The notes: a model not told the origin generated them from the sequence alone. 64,000 bases of DNA from Nocardioidaceae bacterium (GCA_017744365.1 JAGIBL010000009.1:1-64000), one strand, 5' to 3'; counted from the stretch's first letter, positions 16,332 through 24,602 are shown. Numbers and translations: made by a program.

Positions 16332-16416
16332 CGCCCGGCTAGCCTGGGCGGGTCGCGCGCGGGGGCGCGGCACTCCCGTGCCGGGTTGCCCGGCATCTCC
16401 CACAGGAGGACGAGTC

Positions 16417-18009
16417 GTGCCCCCCGAACCGACGTCCGCCGGTCTCGCGCCGGCCGAAGCAGGTGAGGCGCTGCTGGCTGCGCGGGCAGCCGGTGATCAC
16501 GCCCGGACCGCCGACATCCTCGACCGGGCGGGGGTCGACCTGGCGCACACCGAGTACGGCGCCGAGGTGTACGCCGCCGCCACGGAGCTCCCCCTCGAGC
16601 TCGCCGCCGACCGCCCAGGGCTGGCCTGGCGGTTCGAGGACCTCGGCCGGCTGCCGGTCGGCACGGTCCCGGTCCGGTTGCCCCGGACCGCGCAGGAGGC
16701 CACCGACGAGTTCCTCCGCAACGGCGACCTACGGCTGCGCCAGGCGCTGCTGCCGCTCAACACCCGCCGGCGGCTCGGGCGCTGGGAGGAGGCGATGGAG
16801 ATCGTCCAGCAGGCGGTCCCGCTGGCCGGGGCCAGCGTCTACCCCCTGTACGGCGACCGCAGCGGCGTCCTCCCCTACTGGTACCTGCAGTCCGGCATCA
16901 CCGCGTTCCGGGCCGGTGACCTCGGCACCGCGCGCCGCTTCCTCCTCGACGCCTGGACCTACCGGGACCGCGACGAGTACGGGCACACCGCGCGCGCGAT
17001 CGCCAACCAGGTCGCGCTCCTCGACGCGTTCACCGGCAACCGGACCGCGAGCGCGCAGTGGCGGCAGCGCGGCGAGCAGGAGGAACGGCGCCCGCAGCTG
17101 TGGATGGACTGGTTCGGGATGGCGCTGGAGGCGGGGACGGCGGCGATCCACGCGACCGACGGGCTCGACGACGACGCCGGGGAGCGGCTCCAGGAGGCGT
17201 GCCACCCCAGCCAGCGGCACGGCCAGTGGGCGGTCTTCCTGTGGCTGCACGTCCGCCAGGCACTGACCCACGGAGACACTCCCCGGGCTCGCCGCTACCT
17301 CCGGGACGCCCTGGAGTCACGAGGCCCGGAGGAGACCGGGACTGGCCTGGCCGGACCACTGGTGCCGCTGGTGCGCTCCGAGATCCACCTCGCCTCCGGC
17401 CAGGCCAACCACGCGCTGGCCGAGCTCGAGGGCGTTGCCGACGTCGCCGGGCTGACCCAGGTGCACCGGGCGCGGACCCTGCTGCTGGCCGAGCGCGTCC
17501 CGGAGGCCCTCGACGTGGTCGCGGCGATGGCGACCGACCCGTCCACCAGCAAGCGCGCGCGGACCGAGGCGCTGCTGGTCGCCGCCGCCGGGCACCTGGC
17601 CACGGGCGACCGTCCGGTGGCGGTCGCCGCGCTGCAGCGCGCGGTCGCGCAGGTGGTCGAGCACCAGGTGCCGCGAGCGCTCGCGACGGTGCCGCGCGCG
17701 GCCCTCGACGACCTGCTCGCCGACGTACCGGCGCTGGGTCCGCTGCTGGCCCTGCTCGACGAGCGCGGCGTCGGCGACGTCTACCCGCCCTCGGTGCAGA
17801 TCGTCACCGTCACGGACCGGGAACGTGAGCTGCTCCGCGACCTCGGCACCGACCGGACCCTCGCCGAGATCGCTGAGTCGACGTACGTCTCGGTGAACAC
17901 CGTGCGCACCCACCTGGCCAACCTGCGCCGCAAGCTCGACGCCCGGTCCCGCGACGAGGTGCTGGTGAAGGCGCGGCTCCTCGGGCTGCTCGAGGGTGAG
18001 GCCGGCTAG
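16417..18009 (+). CDS. LuxR-family transcriptional regulator with TPR-like sensor part
   Basis: 530 aa from GTG 16417, supported by AGGAGG at 16404-16409. The long N-terminal part is helical repeat-like (LRQALLPLNTRRRLGRWEEAMEIVQQAV, FRAGDLGTARRFLLDAW, ALTHGDTPRARRYLRDAL), in the manner of tetratricopeptide repeats in MalT/LAL regulators, but there is no Walker-type ATPase. The C-terminal LuxR helix-turn-helix is clear: TDRERELLRDLGTDRTLAEIAES then YVSVNTVRTHLANLRRKL. It is divergent from the lipoprotein/secreted-protein operon across the 12-bp repeats, so control of that operon is likely (inference). Confidence 0.88.
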   Translation: MPPEPTSAGLAPAEAGEALLAARAAGDHARTADILDRAGVDLAHTEYGAEVYAAATELPLELAADRPGLAWRFEDLGRLPVGTVPVRLPRTAQEATDEFLRNGDLRLRQALLPLNTRRRLGRWEEAMEIVQQAVPLAGASVYPLYGDRSGVLPYWYLQSGITAFRAGDLGTARRFLLDAWTYRDRDEYGHTARAIANQVALLDAFTGNRTASAQWRQRGEQEERRPQLWMDWFGMALEAGTAAIHATDGLDDDAGERLQEACHPSQRHGQWAVFLWLHVRQALTHGDTPRARRYLRDALESRGPEETGTGLAGPLVPLVRSEIHLASGQANHALAELEGVADVAGLTQVHRARTLLLAERVPEALDVVAAMATDPSTSKRARTEALLVAAAGHLATGDRPVAVAALQRAVAQVVEHQVPRALATVPRAALDDLLADVPALGPLLALLDERGVGDVYPPSVQIVTVTDRERELLRDLGTDRTLAEIAESTYVSVNTVRTHLANLRRKLDARSRDEVLVKARLLGLLEGEAG

Positions 18010-19370
18010 CGAACGCCGTAGGGCTTCTTGCCGTCCAGGAGATGCCTCATCGCCGAGGCGTGCTTCACGACGGTGGCCTCGTAGGTCTTCAAGAACCGCG
18101 CCTGGCCACGGTGCCCGGCGAGCGCCTCGGCACTACCGACCACGGAAGCGACCGCGGCAGGGAGCGCGTCGACGACCGAGTGAGCGATCGCGAGGACGTC
18201 GTCGTCCGTGCGGCCGATGTCCTCGGCGAGCTTCCGCCACGACTTGATGGTGACGTCGTGGAACCGTCGCGTCCCGCCGACCGCCATGGCGAGCCCGGCG
18301 GTGTAGCTCGAGATGGCGCCCTTCGGGACGCTGCGGCGGTCGTAGGTGAAGTACGGGGCCGCACTCTGCAGGTCGTAGAGGGGCGCGAGCCGCACCTGGG
18401 AGCCGGCGAGCAGCAGGCTGTAGTTCTTCGCATGAGCGTCGGTTCCTGCCGTCGCCCACGCGAACGCCTGGGCCGCCAGGAAGCGGTCGACGTCGGCTCG
18501 CGCGGCCACCCCTTGCAGCGCTTCGAGACGCTTGACGATCGCGACGATTCCCGGCCCGCCGTCGGTCTCGTACTTCGCGCCCGGAGGAAGGCGAAGCGCC
18601 TGGCACAGGTCTTCCTGGTGTACCCGGCGCATCGAGCCCTCGACCAGAAAGCGGTCGTACCTCTCGACGACGAGGACGGCGTAGCCGCCGATGTCCGCCA
18701 CGGTGCTGGTGGCGACGTTGAGGCCGACCTGCGAGGCCAGCCTCAAGGTCAGGTGCTCGTTGAGCGCGTGGTTGGGGAGCGAGTCGTTGTAGGGCTTGAG
18801 GATGCGCGTGGTCGGTTCGGCACCGGTCGGCAGGCCCCAGCGGTCGGTCTTCTCGTCGTAGCGCAGCGCGAGCTTCGCCTGCGCCCCGGCCAGCGAGAAC
18901 AGTCCGGCCTGCATCTCGGGGGTCCAGGCGGCTGGGTCCGTCCGCACCTCGGCCAGGCGCGCGGCGAGCTCGTCGTCGTCGAGCCACTGGACGCCGCCGT
19001 CGGCCAGCTCGGCGAGATCGATCGTCTCGGCGGCGGTGCCATCGGGGACCGGGACGAACTGCGCGGCACCTGCGACGTCCCGCCCGACGTGCTCGAGAAG
19101 CCGGAACGGGCTGTTCGAGGAGACGCCGAACAGCCTCCCCCACCGGTCGAGCACGTCGGAGCTGTCGGGCAACAGGTTCCGGAGCCAGTTGGTCACGGCC
19201 GACCCCCGGTACTCGACGGTGTCGACGGGAAGGCCGACCGAGAGAGGCGTGGCGTTCGGGTCCGCCGCGTAGCTCGGCTCGTACCGGAAGGACAGCGCTC
19301 CTCCGCGCGACGCCATCGTCAGCGTCCCGGCGACCACGCCCTCCATCACGACCGCGAGCGTGTTGGTCAC
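18006..19370 (-). CDS. hipA: HipA-type serine/threonine kinase toxin
   Basis: 454 aa from GTG 19370, sharing GTGA with the hipB stop. The N-terminal subdomain has NWLRNLLPDSSDVLDRWG and FRLLEHVGRDVAGAAQFVP. The kinase part shows SLAGAQAKLALR (glycine-loop region), ILKPYND, a catalytic TDAHAKNYSLL segment (Asp of the HxKN loop) and APLYDLQSAAPY (metal-binding DLxS). All expected residues are present, so it should be active. HipA kinases phosphorylate aminoacyl-tRNA synthetases and cause dormancy. The upstream hipB neutralises it. Confidence 0.93.
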   Translation of the reverse strand: MTNTLAVVMEGVVAGTLTMASRGGALSFRYEPSYAADPNATPLSVGLPVDTVEYRGSAVTNWLRNLLPDSSDVLDRWGRLFGVSSNSPFRLLEHVGRDVAGAAQFVPVPDGTAAETIDLAELADGGVQWLDDDELAARLAEVRTDPAAWTPEMQAGLFSLAGAQAKLALRYDEKTDRWGLPTGAEPTTRILKPYNDSLPNHALNEHLTLRLASQVGLNVATSTVADIGGYAVLVVERYDRFLVEGSMRRVHQEDLCQALRLPPGAKYETDGGPGIVAIVKRLEALQGVAARADVDRFLAAQAFAWATAGTDAHAKNYSLLLAGSQVRLAPLYDLQSAAPYFTYDRRSVPKGAISSYTAGLAMAVGGTRRFHDVTIKSWRKLAEDIGRTDDDVLAIAHSVVDALPAAVASVVGSAEALAGHRGQARFLKTYEATVVKHASAMRHLLDGKKPYGVR

Positions 19371-19783
19371 GTGCCCGCCGTACGGTCGAGCACCGCCGCC
19401 AGGTCGACGGGCACCGCCACTCGCCCTGTCTTCGGCCGCGCAGCCGACCGGGACCTGGCCGCCGCCGTCGGCTTGGCAGCCGTCTTCGTCTCCTGCTTGA
19501 GCCCCGCCTTCGGGGTGGTGGCCCGCTCCCGGCGCGGGCGCTTCCGAGGCAGCGGTCGTGTTGTCGCCGCGCTGGGGTCCCACGTCGCCTCGAGCGTCAT
19601 GCCCAGAACGGAAGCGACGCGGAGGAGCGAGTCCAAGGTGACGTTGGCCTGCCCGGTTTCGAGGCGGGTGACGACGAGGCGCGAAAGGCCGGCCAGATCC
19701 GCCAGCTCGACCTGGGACAGGTCAGCAGCACGGCGCGCTCGGCGCACCGCCTGACCCAGTGCCGCAGGACTGGTGAGGTCCAC
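19367..19783 (-). CDS. hipB: HipB-type antitoxin, XRE repressor with basic tail
   Basis: I choose GTG 19783 because an AAGAGGTGAG site ends 5 bases before it. In-frame ATGs at 19801 and 19810 lack one. An XRE helix-turn-helix (LGQAVRRARRAADLSQVELADLAGLSRLVVTRLE, then LLRVASVLGMTLE) fills the first 70 residues. The remaining roughly 65 residues are unusual for HipB: a Lys/Arg/Ala-rich tail (RPLPRKRPRRERATTPKAG, TKTAAKPTAAARSRSAARPK) ending in a more ordinary VPVDLAAVLDRTAGT. It presumably binds the palindromes at 19855-19903 as a HipAB complex. The tail may add nonspecific DNA binding (inference). Confidence 0.88.
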   Translation of the reverse strand: MDLTSPAALGQAVRRARRAADLSQVELADLAGLSRLVVTRLETGQANVTLDSLLRVASVLGMTLEATWDPSAATTRPLPRKRPRRERATTPKAGLKQETKTAAKPTAAARSRSAARPKTGRVAVPVDLAAVLDRTAGT

Positions 19784-19854
19784 GCGTCTCACCTCTTCCA
19801 TGTATCTCATGAATGACAGACCGGATCTGCATCACAAAAGTAACATGGCGCTAG

Positions 19855-19870
19855 GTATATCGAAAGATAC
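19855..19870. promoter_or_regulatory. Second hip operator half-site pair
   Basis: GTATATCGAAAGATAC is an imperfect copy of the core of the main palindrome (GTATCTTCAAAGATAC). Its centre lies 27 bases from that of the main palindrome, so dimers would sit on nearly the same face after 2.5 turns. The region is strikingly AT-rich compared with its surroundings. Confidence 0.6.
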
Positions 19871-19875
19871 AATCT

Positions 19876-19903
19876 CGTCTTGTATCTTCAAAGATACAAG
19901 ACG
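19876..19903. promoter_or_regulatory. 28-bp perfect palindrome, main hip operator
   Basis: Each half is CGTCTTGTATCTT, or its complement, around a central CA. It is perfect over 28 bases and lies between the flavin reductase stop and hipB. HipB proteins bind palindromes of the TATCC-N8-GGATA kind; the sequence here differs, but position and symmetry fit autoregulation. TTGAAG and TATCTT boxes on the minus strand overlap it and could form the promoter. Confidence 0.75.
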
Positions 19904-19912
19904 CCCGGGACG

Positions 19913-20458
19913 TCAGTCGGCCATCAGCCGGCGGAACCCGCTGCGGTGGAACACCAGCGGTGGGCGCGTCTCGACCTTGCGCACCGCGTGCAGGCGGAGC
20001 AGGACGATGGTGTGGTCGCCGGCCTCGACCTCGGTCTCGATGGTGGTGTCGAAGCTGGCGAGCCCGTCGCCCAGCGTCGCCGCGCCCTCCGGGCTGAGCA
20101 CCACGTCGAGCCCGTCGAAGCGGGCCTCGACGGGACCGGCGAGCTGCCGGGCCGCGACGCCGTGGTGGTCGGCGAGCACGGTGACGCCGAGGTGCAGGGC
20201 GCGGCGCAGGTCCGGCCAGGTCTTCGAGGTGTTCGCGATCGAGAACGAGACCAGCGGCGGGTCCAGGCTCACCGAGGTGAAGGAGCTCGCCGCCAGCCCG
20301 GTGACCCGGCCGTCGACCTCGGCCGCGACCGCGACCACCCCGCTCGGGAAGGTGCCGAACGCCTCCCGCAGCCGATCCTGGTCCAGGTCCTGGTTGGTCG
20401 GGAACAGGCCGCGCTCCACGGGCGGCTCCACCGGCTGCTCCACGCGCGCCGCGCTCAC
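19913..20458 (-). CDS. Flavin reductase family protein (HpaC-like)
   Basis: 181 aa from GTG 20458, overlapping the upstream stop as GTGA. The split-barrel flavin reductase pattern is clear: LREAFGTFPSGVVAVAAEVDGRVTGLAASSFTSVSLDPPLVSFSIANTSKTW in pieces across residues 28-80, then a GDHTIVLLRLHAVR element. The first 20 residues are a poorly conserved Pro/Glu-rich lead. Such proteins supply reduced flavin to two-component monooxygenases. No monooxygenase adjoins it here, although an LLM-type one occurs at 61936-63108. Confidence 0.88.
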   Translation of the reverse strand: MSAARVEQPVEPPVERGLFPTNQDLDQDRLREAFGTFPSGVVAVAAEVDGRVTGLAASSFTSVSLDPPLVSFSIANTSKTWPDLRRALHLGVTVLADHHGVAARQLAGPVEARFDGLDVVLSPEGAATLGDGLASFDTTIETEVEAGDHTIVLLRLHAVRKVETRPPLVFHRSGFRRLMAD

Positions 20459-20967
20459 CGGGCGGCCTCGACCGGACGGGCGAGCCAGCTGGCGACGTAC
20501 GGGCGGGTGGCGGTCAGCCAGTCGGCGTACGCCGCCGGGTCGTCGTGGGCGCTGTCGAGCACGAACAGGCCGCGGCCGGGCACGGTGCCGCCGAGCTCGG
20601 TGAGCACCGGGCGCAGGGTGAGCTCGGGTGCCAGCGCGTGCGCCGGTCCGGCGCCGAGGAGCAGCGGTACGGCGAGCCCGCGCAGCCCGGTGCCGCCGGC
20701 GAAGCGGTCCAGGAACAGCTTGAGCAGACCGGTGTAGGTCCCCTTGTACGTCGGACTCGCGACGACCACGAGGTCCGCGCGGCCGACCTGCTCGACCAGG
20801 TCGGCGACGACGGCTGAGGACCAGTCCAGCAGCGCCGGTCCCAGGGTGGCGAGGTCGACGACCAGGTCGGGATCGCCCCCGCCGAGCTCGCGGGCGACGT
20901 ACGTGGCCGCGCGCAGGGTGCGGCTGGCGGGCTTCGGGTTGCCGACGACGACGGCGGTGCGGGTCAT
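20455..20967 (-). CDS. NADPH-dependent FMN reductase (SsuE/flavodoxin-like)
   Basis: 170 aa with a flavodoxin-like fold: RTAVVVGNPKPASRTLRAA (phosphate-binding loop), then VVVASPTYKGTYTGLLKLFLDRF, the FMN-binding signature of the SsuE/ChrR family, and LLLGAGPAHALAPE. It is translationally coupled to the flavin reductase gene that follows. Having two flavin reductases of different folds in one operon suggests support of a flavin-dependent oxygenase encoded elsewhere (inference). Confidence 0.9.
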   Translation of the reverse strand: MTRTAVVVGNPKPASRTLRAATYVARELGGGDPDLVVDLATLGPALLDWSSAVVADLVEQVGRADLVVVASPTYKGTYTGLLKLFLDRFAGGTGLRGLAVPLLLGAGPAHALAPELTLRPVLTELGGTVPGRGLFVLDSAHDDPAAYADWLTATRPYVASWLARPVEAAR

Positions 20968-20996
20968 GACGCGGCCTCCTCGTTCTGATCACTTTT

Positions 20997-21015
20997 GTCT
21001 ACTGAGATAGTAGAC
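20997..21015. promoter_or_regulatory. 19-bp palindrome over the flavin-reductase promoter
   Basis: GTCTACT and AGTAGAC arms flank GAGAT. The minus-strand -10-like TACTAT lies inside it, about 40 bases ahead of the FMN reductase start, so a repressor bound here would block transcription. No regulator gene adjoins it. Confidence 0.5.
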
Positions 21016-21089
21016 TTAATCAGGCGGGACATGGCAACCCAGCCACGCTCAGGGCGAGGGCCGCGGGCCGGCGTACGGGGAACGACGAA

Positions 21090-21120
21090 GGCCCGGCCCC
21101 GCTCGCTGCGGGTCCGGGCC
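21090..21120 (-). terminator. Hairpin terminator after tRNA-Tyr
   Basis: Thirteen-base arms GGCCCGGCCCCGC and GCGGGTCCGGGCC (one mismatch) around TCGCT, followed on the minus strand by TTCGTCGTT. It starts 11 bases past the 3' end of the tRNA gene. Confidence 0.65.
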
Positions 21121-21130
21121 ATCTCGTGGG

Positions 21131-21213
21131 TGGCAGGTGCAGGATTCGAACCTGCGTAGGTATACACCGACGGATTTACAGTCCGCTCCCATTGGCCGCT
21201 CGGGCAACCTGCC
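21131..21213 (-). tRNA. tRNA-Tyr (anticodon GTA)
   Basis: On the minus strand the acceptor arms GGCAGGT and ACCTGCC pair, followed by discriminator A. The anticodon loop reads CTGTAAATC (anticodon GTA), the T arm contains GGTTCGAATCC, and a long variable arm makes it a class II tRNA of about 83 nt, as expected for bacterial tRNA-Tyr. The CCA end is not encoded. Confidence 0.95.
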
Positions 21214-21305
21214 AGTGCTTCGCTCACGCCGTTAGGGTGAGCAGCGCAGCCGAGGATAGCGCAGCAACGGCGTCAGAGATAAATCAGCACAGGAGGAACC
21301 CGGTC

Positions 21306-21797
21306 ATGGCCGACTCGTCGTTCGACATCGTGAGCAAGATCGACCGCCAGGAGGTCGACAACGCGCTCTCCCAGGCGGCCCGGGAGATCTCCCAGCGCTA
21401 CGACTTCAAGGGCACCGGCGCCGAGATCAAGTGGTCCGGCGAGAAGACCGTCGAGATCGCCGCGAACGCCGACGACCGCGCCAGCGCGGTGCTCGAGGTG
21501 TTCAAGGAGAAGCTCATCAAGCGCGACGTCTCGCTGAAGATCCTGGACGCCTCCGAGCCGCGCCAGTCCGGCCGCGAGTCGAAGATCACGGTGAACCTCA
21601 AGGAGGGCATCACCTCCGAGGACGCCAAGAAGGTCGGCAAGCTCATCCGCGACGAGGGCCCCAAGGGGGTCAAGGTGCAGGTCCAGGGCGAGGAGCTCCG
21701 GGTGACCTCGAAGAGCCGCGACGACCTGCAGGCGGTCATCGCCCTGGTGAAGGGCCAGGACTACGACTTCGCGGTGCAGTTCACCAACTACCGCTGA
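21306..21797 (+). CDS. yajQ: YajQ-family nucleotide-binding protein
   Basis: 163 aa, preceded by AGGAGG. The opening [20 protein letters not shown], then [12 protein letters not shown], and the ending [14 protein letters not shown] are hallmarks of the YajQ (UPF0234) family. Members bind nucleotides, and some bind cyclic di-GMP and act with transcription factors in other bacteria. Its role in actinobacteria is not settled. The start lies 92 bases from the divergent tRNA gene. Confidence 0.95.
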   Translation: MADSSFDIVSKIDRQEVDNALSQAAREISQRYDFKGTGAEIKWSGEKTVEIAANADDRASAVLEVFKEKLIKRDVSLKILDASEPRQSGRESKITVNLKEGITSEDAKKVGKLIRDEGPKGVKVQVQGEELRVTSKSRDDLQAVIALVKGQDYDFAVQFTNYR

Positions 21798-21806
21798 GGA
21801 TTCCGG

Positions 21807-23324
21807 ATGCGGTTCTTGGCTGGTGCCGTGGTGGCGTTGACGATGTCCGTGGGAGCCGTCGCCGCGCCTGCGGAGGCTGCCGTCTCCATCAGCCTCCGCG
21901 CGGACCACACGACGCTCATGTCGGGCTCCACCGTGGTCCTGTCGGGCAGGTCGCCTGCCGCCAGGGTGGGCCGGGTCGTCGTTCTCCAGCGCCGGTTCGG
22001 AGGTGCCTGGTCCAACGTCGCCCGGCGCACCCTCGGACCGACCCACTCCTACCGGTTCGTCGTCCGACCACCGCGAGGGACCCAGCTGTACCGGGTGTTC
22101 GCGCCGCGCAGCCAGGGTCAGCCCGCAGCCTCCAGCCGGCCCGTCACCCTGTCCGTTCGCTGGACCCCCGTCGTCCGTACGACCGTGTCAGCCGTGCTGC
22201 GACCCGGCAACGTGTGGGCGACCCGGGTGACCGGGGTGACGGTCCCCCTGGTCGCTCTGTGGAGCCAGCGCTGGGATCCGGGAACGAGTGCCTGGGTCGA
22301 CTCGGGAGACCTGGCCGCGGTCGCGGGACCGGACGGGCGGTTCTCGCTCGAGCGGGTCGAACCGCAGAGGTTTCGCCTGACGGTGCGGCCATCGGGCTCG
22401 CGCCTGGCCGGCTACTCGGCGACGCTCTCGGTGCTTCAGCCCCCCATCCCCCTGGTGCTCGACGACGCGACCCGGATCGAGCACGTCCTTCCGGACGCGG
22501 AGGGCGTCGTCCCGCTCTCCGTGACCGCAACTGCCGGCACGTTGATCTCGGTGACGGGGCGGTCCGAGGTCTTCGGCCCGGATGGCGGACTGGTCGTGGA
22601 GGAGATGCCCGACACGCGCGACATCACCAGCTTCCGCGCCCTGAGCACCGGCACCTACACACTGCGATGGCACCCGCTTCCGATCACCACGGATCCTGTG
22701 GAGATCTGGGCCACCACTCCCAAGGTCGTCGGGTTCGACGTCGCCGGCCTGTGCTGCAGGATCCAGCAGGACCTGCCCGGGCAAGTCGTCGAGGCACGCT
22801 TGCTGGCCCAGTCGGGCGACCTGGTGGTCCTCGACCAGAGCATCTATCCCTCCTCGACCGACGGCATCGGCCTGCGGGTGTTCCTGGATCCTGCGGGGAG
22901 TCCCCTGCAACCCGATCGGGTGTGGGACAACACCGACACCCAGACGTCGTTCTTCCGGATCGCGACCAGCGGCAGCTACACCCTGCGCTACCTGCCGCGC
23001 AGCACGACGTCCGACATGTCACTCGGCCCTGATCTCTCCCTCGCGCCCACTACGGACCTGGTGATGGGCGCGGAACCGACCTGGGTCCGAACGACGACCA
23101 TCCCCGGCGTCGCCCGCGCGCGCTTCTCCGCGGTCGCGGGGCAGACGGTCCTGCTGACGATGAGCGAGTTCGGCGAGGTCCTCTCGCCGTCGGGGCTGGC
23201 AACGAACGTCTTCGGGCCGCAGCAGTGCCTGCCCATCACCGAGACCGGAACTCACGATCTCCTCGTGGTCGACGACAACCTGGTCTCGGTCGAGGTGGTC
23301 CGCGCATGTCCCCACGGGACCTAA
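21807..23324 (+). CDS. Secreted beta-rich protein of unknown function
   Basis: 505 aa starting 9 bases after yajQ. The signal peptide is MRFLAGAVVALTMSVGAVAA with cleavage near PAEAA. The mature protein begins with an Ig-like or fibronectin-like module (residues about 26-115: VSISLRADHTTLMSGSTVVLSG). Then come repeated beta-sandwich stretches with the recurring phrase GTYTLRW / GSYTLRY / GTHDLLV, which looks like a PPC-type (pre-peptidase C-terminal) domain used three times. No catalytic motif, anchor or sorting signal is visible. I do not recognise a described homologue. Confidence 0.78.
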   Translation: MRFLAGAVVALTMSVGAVAAPAEAAVSISLRADHTTLMSGSTVVLSGRSPAARVGRVVVLQRRFGGAWSNVARRTLGPTHSYRFVVRPPRGTQLYRVFAPRSQGQPAASSRPVTLSVRWTPVVRTTVSAVLRPGNVWATRVTGVTVPLVALWSQRWDPGTSAWVDSGDLAAVAGPDGRFSLERVEPQRFRLTVRPSGSRLAGYSATLSVLQPPIPLVLDDATRIEHVLPDAEGVVPLSVTATAGTLISVTGRSEVFGPDGGLVVEEMPDTRDITSFRALSTGTYTLRWHPLPITTDPVEIWATTPKVVGFDVAGLCCRIQQDLPGQVVEARLLAQSGDLVVLDQSIYPSSTDGIGLRVFLDPAGSPLQPDRVWDNTDTQTSFFRIATSGSYTLRYLPRSTTSDMSLGPDLSLAPTTDLVMGAEPTWVRTTTIPGVARARFSAVAGQTVLLTMSEFGEVLSPSGLATNVFGPQQCLPITETGTHDLLVVDDNLVSVEVVRACPHGT

Positions 23325-23337
23325 GCGCGGCGATCGC

Positions 23338-24102
23338 TCAGATCTTGGCGCCACCGTCGACGTACAGCGTCTGCCCGGTGATGTACGACGCCTCGTCGCT
23401 GCACAGGAACGCGACCGCCGCCGCGATGTCCTCCGGGTGACCCACGCGGCCGACCGGGTTCCGCTCGGCACCGAGCCGGCGGAACTCCTCGACGCCCATG
23501 CCCAGCCGGGCCGCGGTCGCGTCGGTCATCTCGGTGACCACGAACCCGGGGGCGATGGCGTTGACGTTGACGCCGAACGGGCCGAGCTCGATGCCCAGCG
23601 AGCGGGTCAGGCCCTGCACGCCCATCTTCGCGGCGGCGTAGTTGGCCTGGCCGCGCTTGCCGAGCGCGGAGGTGCTGGAGAGGTTGAGCACCTTGCCGTA
23701 GCGCTGCTCGACGAAGTGCGCCTGCACCGCCTTCGTCATCAGGAAGGCACCGCGCAGGTGCACCCGCATCACCAAGTCCCAGTCGTCCTCGGTCATCTTG
23801 AAGACGAGGTTGTCCCGGGTCACGCCGGCGTTGTTCACCAGCACGTGCACGCCGCCGAGCTCGGCGACGACCCGGCCGACCGCGGTCTCGACCGAGGCCC
23901 CGTCGGCGATGTCCGCGCCGAGGCCGACGGCCTTCGCACCGGGGGCCAGCGGCAGCGACCGGGCGGCCTCCTCGGCACCGGCCTCGTCCAGGTCGAGCAC
24001 CGCGACCGAGGCGCCCTCCTCGGCCAGCCGGGTGGCGATGCCCAGCCCGATCCCCCGTGCCGCTCCGGTGATGACGGCGACCCGTCCCTGGTAGCGCCCC
24101 AT
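23338..24102 (-). CDS. SDR-family 3-oxoacyl reductase / 3-hydroxyacyl-CoA dehydrogenase (FabG-like)
   Basis: 254 aa from ATG 24102, with GAGGAG upstream. The Rossmann loop VAVITGAARGIGLGIA, the NNAG strand, the catalytic Ser of LNLSSTSALG, YAAAKMGVQGLTRSL (Tyr-x3-Lys) and the C-terminal DGGAK are all in place. It is the last gene of the long minus-strand operon led by the CoA transferase. There it would provide the 3-hydroxyacyl-CoA dehydrogenase step before thiolysis rather than fatty-acid synthesis (inference from context). Confidence 0.9.
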   Translation of the reverse strand: MGRYQGRVAVITGAARGIGLGIATRLAEEGASVAVLDLDEAGAEEAARSLPLAPGAKAVGLGADIADGASVETAVGRVVAELGGVHVLVNNAGVTRDNLVFKMTEDDWDLVMRVHLRGAFLMTKAVQAHFVEQRYGKVLNLSSTSALGKRGQANYAAAKMGVQGLTRSLGIELGPFGVNVNAIAPGFVVTEMTDATAARLGMGVEEFRRLGAERNPVGRVGHPEDIAAAVAFLCSDEASYITGQTLYVDGGAKI

Positions 24103-24104
24103 GT

Positions 24105-24602
24105 CTATCTCCTCGTCTCGTTCTCGGTCGCCGGCCGCGGCTCCGGCACCAGCAGCCGGACCGTCTCGGCGATGCAGGCGGGCTTGGCCTCCCCGTCGAT
24201 CTCGACGGTGTAGCGGACGACGCCCTGGGTCCCGGCCGCGGTGTCGGTGACGCCGTCGAGCGACGCGTGCGCACGGATCCGGGACCCGACCCGCACCGGC
24301 TGCGGGAAGCGCACCCGGTTCAGGCCGTAGTTGACCGACATCCGGGTGCCGCCGACCGTGAAGATGCCCCGGCCGAGGACCGGGATCAGCGACAGGGTCA
24401 GGTACCCGTGCGCGATCGGTGCGCCGAACGGTCCGGCCGCGGCCCGGTCCACGTCGACGTGGATCCACTGGTGGTCCTCGGTCGTCGCCGCGAACGCGTC
24501 GATCCGCTCCTGGTCGACCTCGAACCAGTCGCCCGCGCCGAGGTCGGACCCGGCCGCCGCCCGGAACTCCTCGATGCTCGCGAAGTGCCGAGCCGCGCTC
24601 AC
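24105..24602 (-). CDS. MaoC-family (R)-specific enoyl-CoA hydratase
   Basis: 165 aa from GTG 24602, overlapping the thiolase stop by 4 bases. It is a single hot-dog domain with the hydratase-2 catalytic segment FAATTEDHQWIHVDVDRAA (Asp and His) and FGAPIAHGYLTLSL. This is the usual length for stand-alone MaoC proteins. It precedes the SDR gene by 2 bases, so hydration and oxidation steps are coupled. Confidence 0.9.
   Translation of the reverse strand: MSAARHFASIEEFRAAAGSDLGAGDWFEVDQERIDAFAATTEDHQWIHVDVDRAAAGPFGAPIAHGYLTLSLIPVLGRGIFTVGGTRMSVNYGLNRVRFPQPVRVGSRIRAHASLDGVTDTAAGTQGVVRYTVEIDGEAKPACIAETVRLLVPEPRPATENETRR

Noticed and set aside
16132-16416. N-terminal extension of the LuxR-type regulator to 16132
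   Set aside because: The added residues are Arg/Pro-rich and unrelated to the family, and the region holds the lipoprotein start and repeats. GTG 16417 has a strong AGGAGG site.
10833-16466. An 1877-codon plus-strand open frame
   Set aside because: It is antisense to the MFS and large secreted-protein genes, whose own frames have signal peptides and family motifs. The plus frame is low-complexity Arg/Gly/Val.
20997-21015. Seventh copy of the island's TetR operator
   Set aside because: It shares only the GTAG half-site; the TAGTATG part and the outer ACCT are missing.
21126-21305. Plus-strand extension of yajQ across the tRNA region
   Set aside because: It reads through the antisense of tRNA-Tyr. 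ATG 21306 has AGGAGG and matches the family N-terminus.
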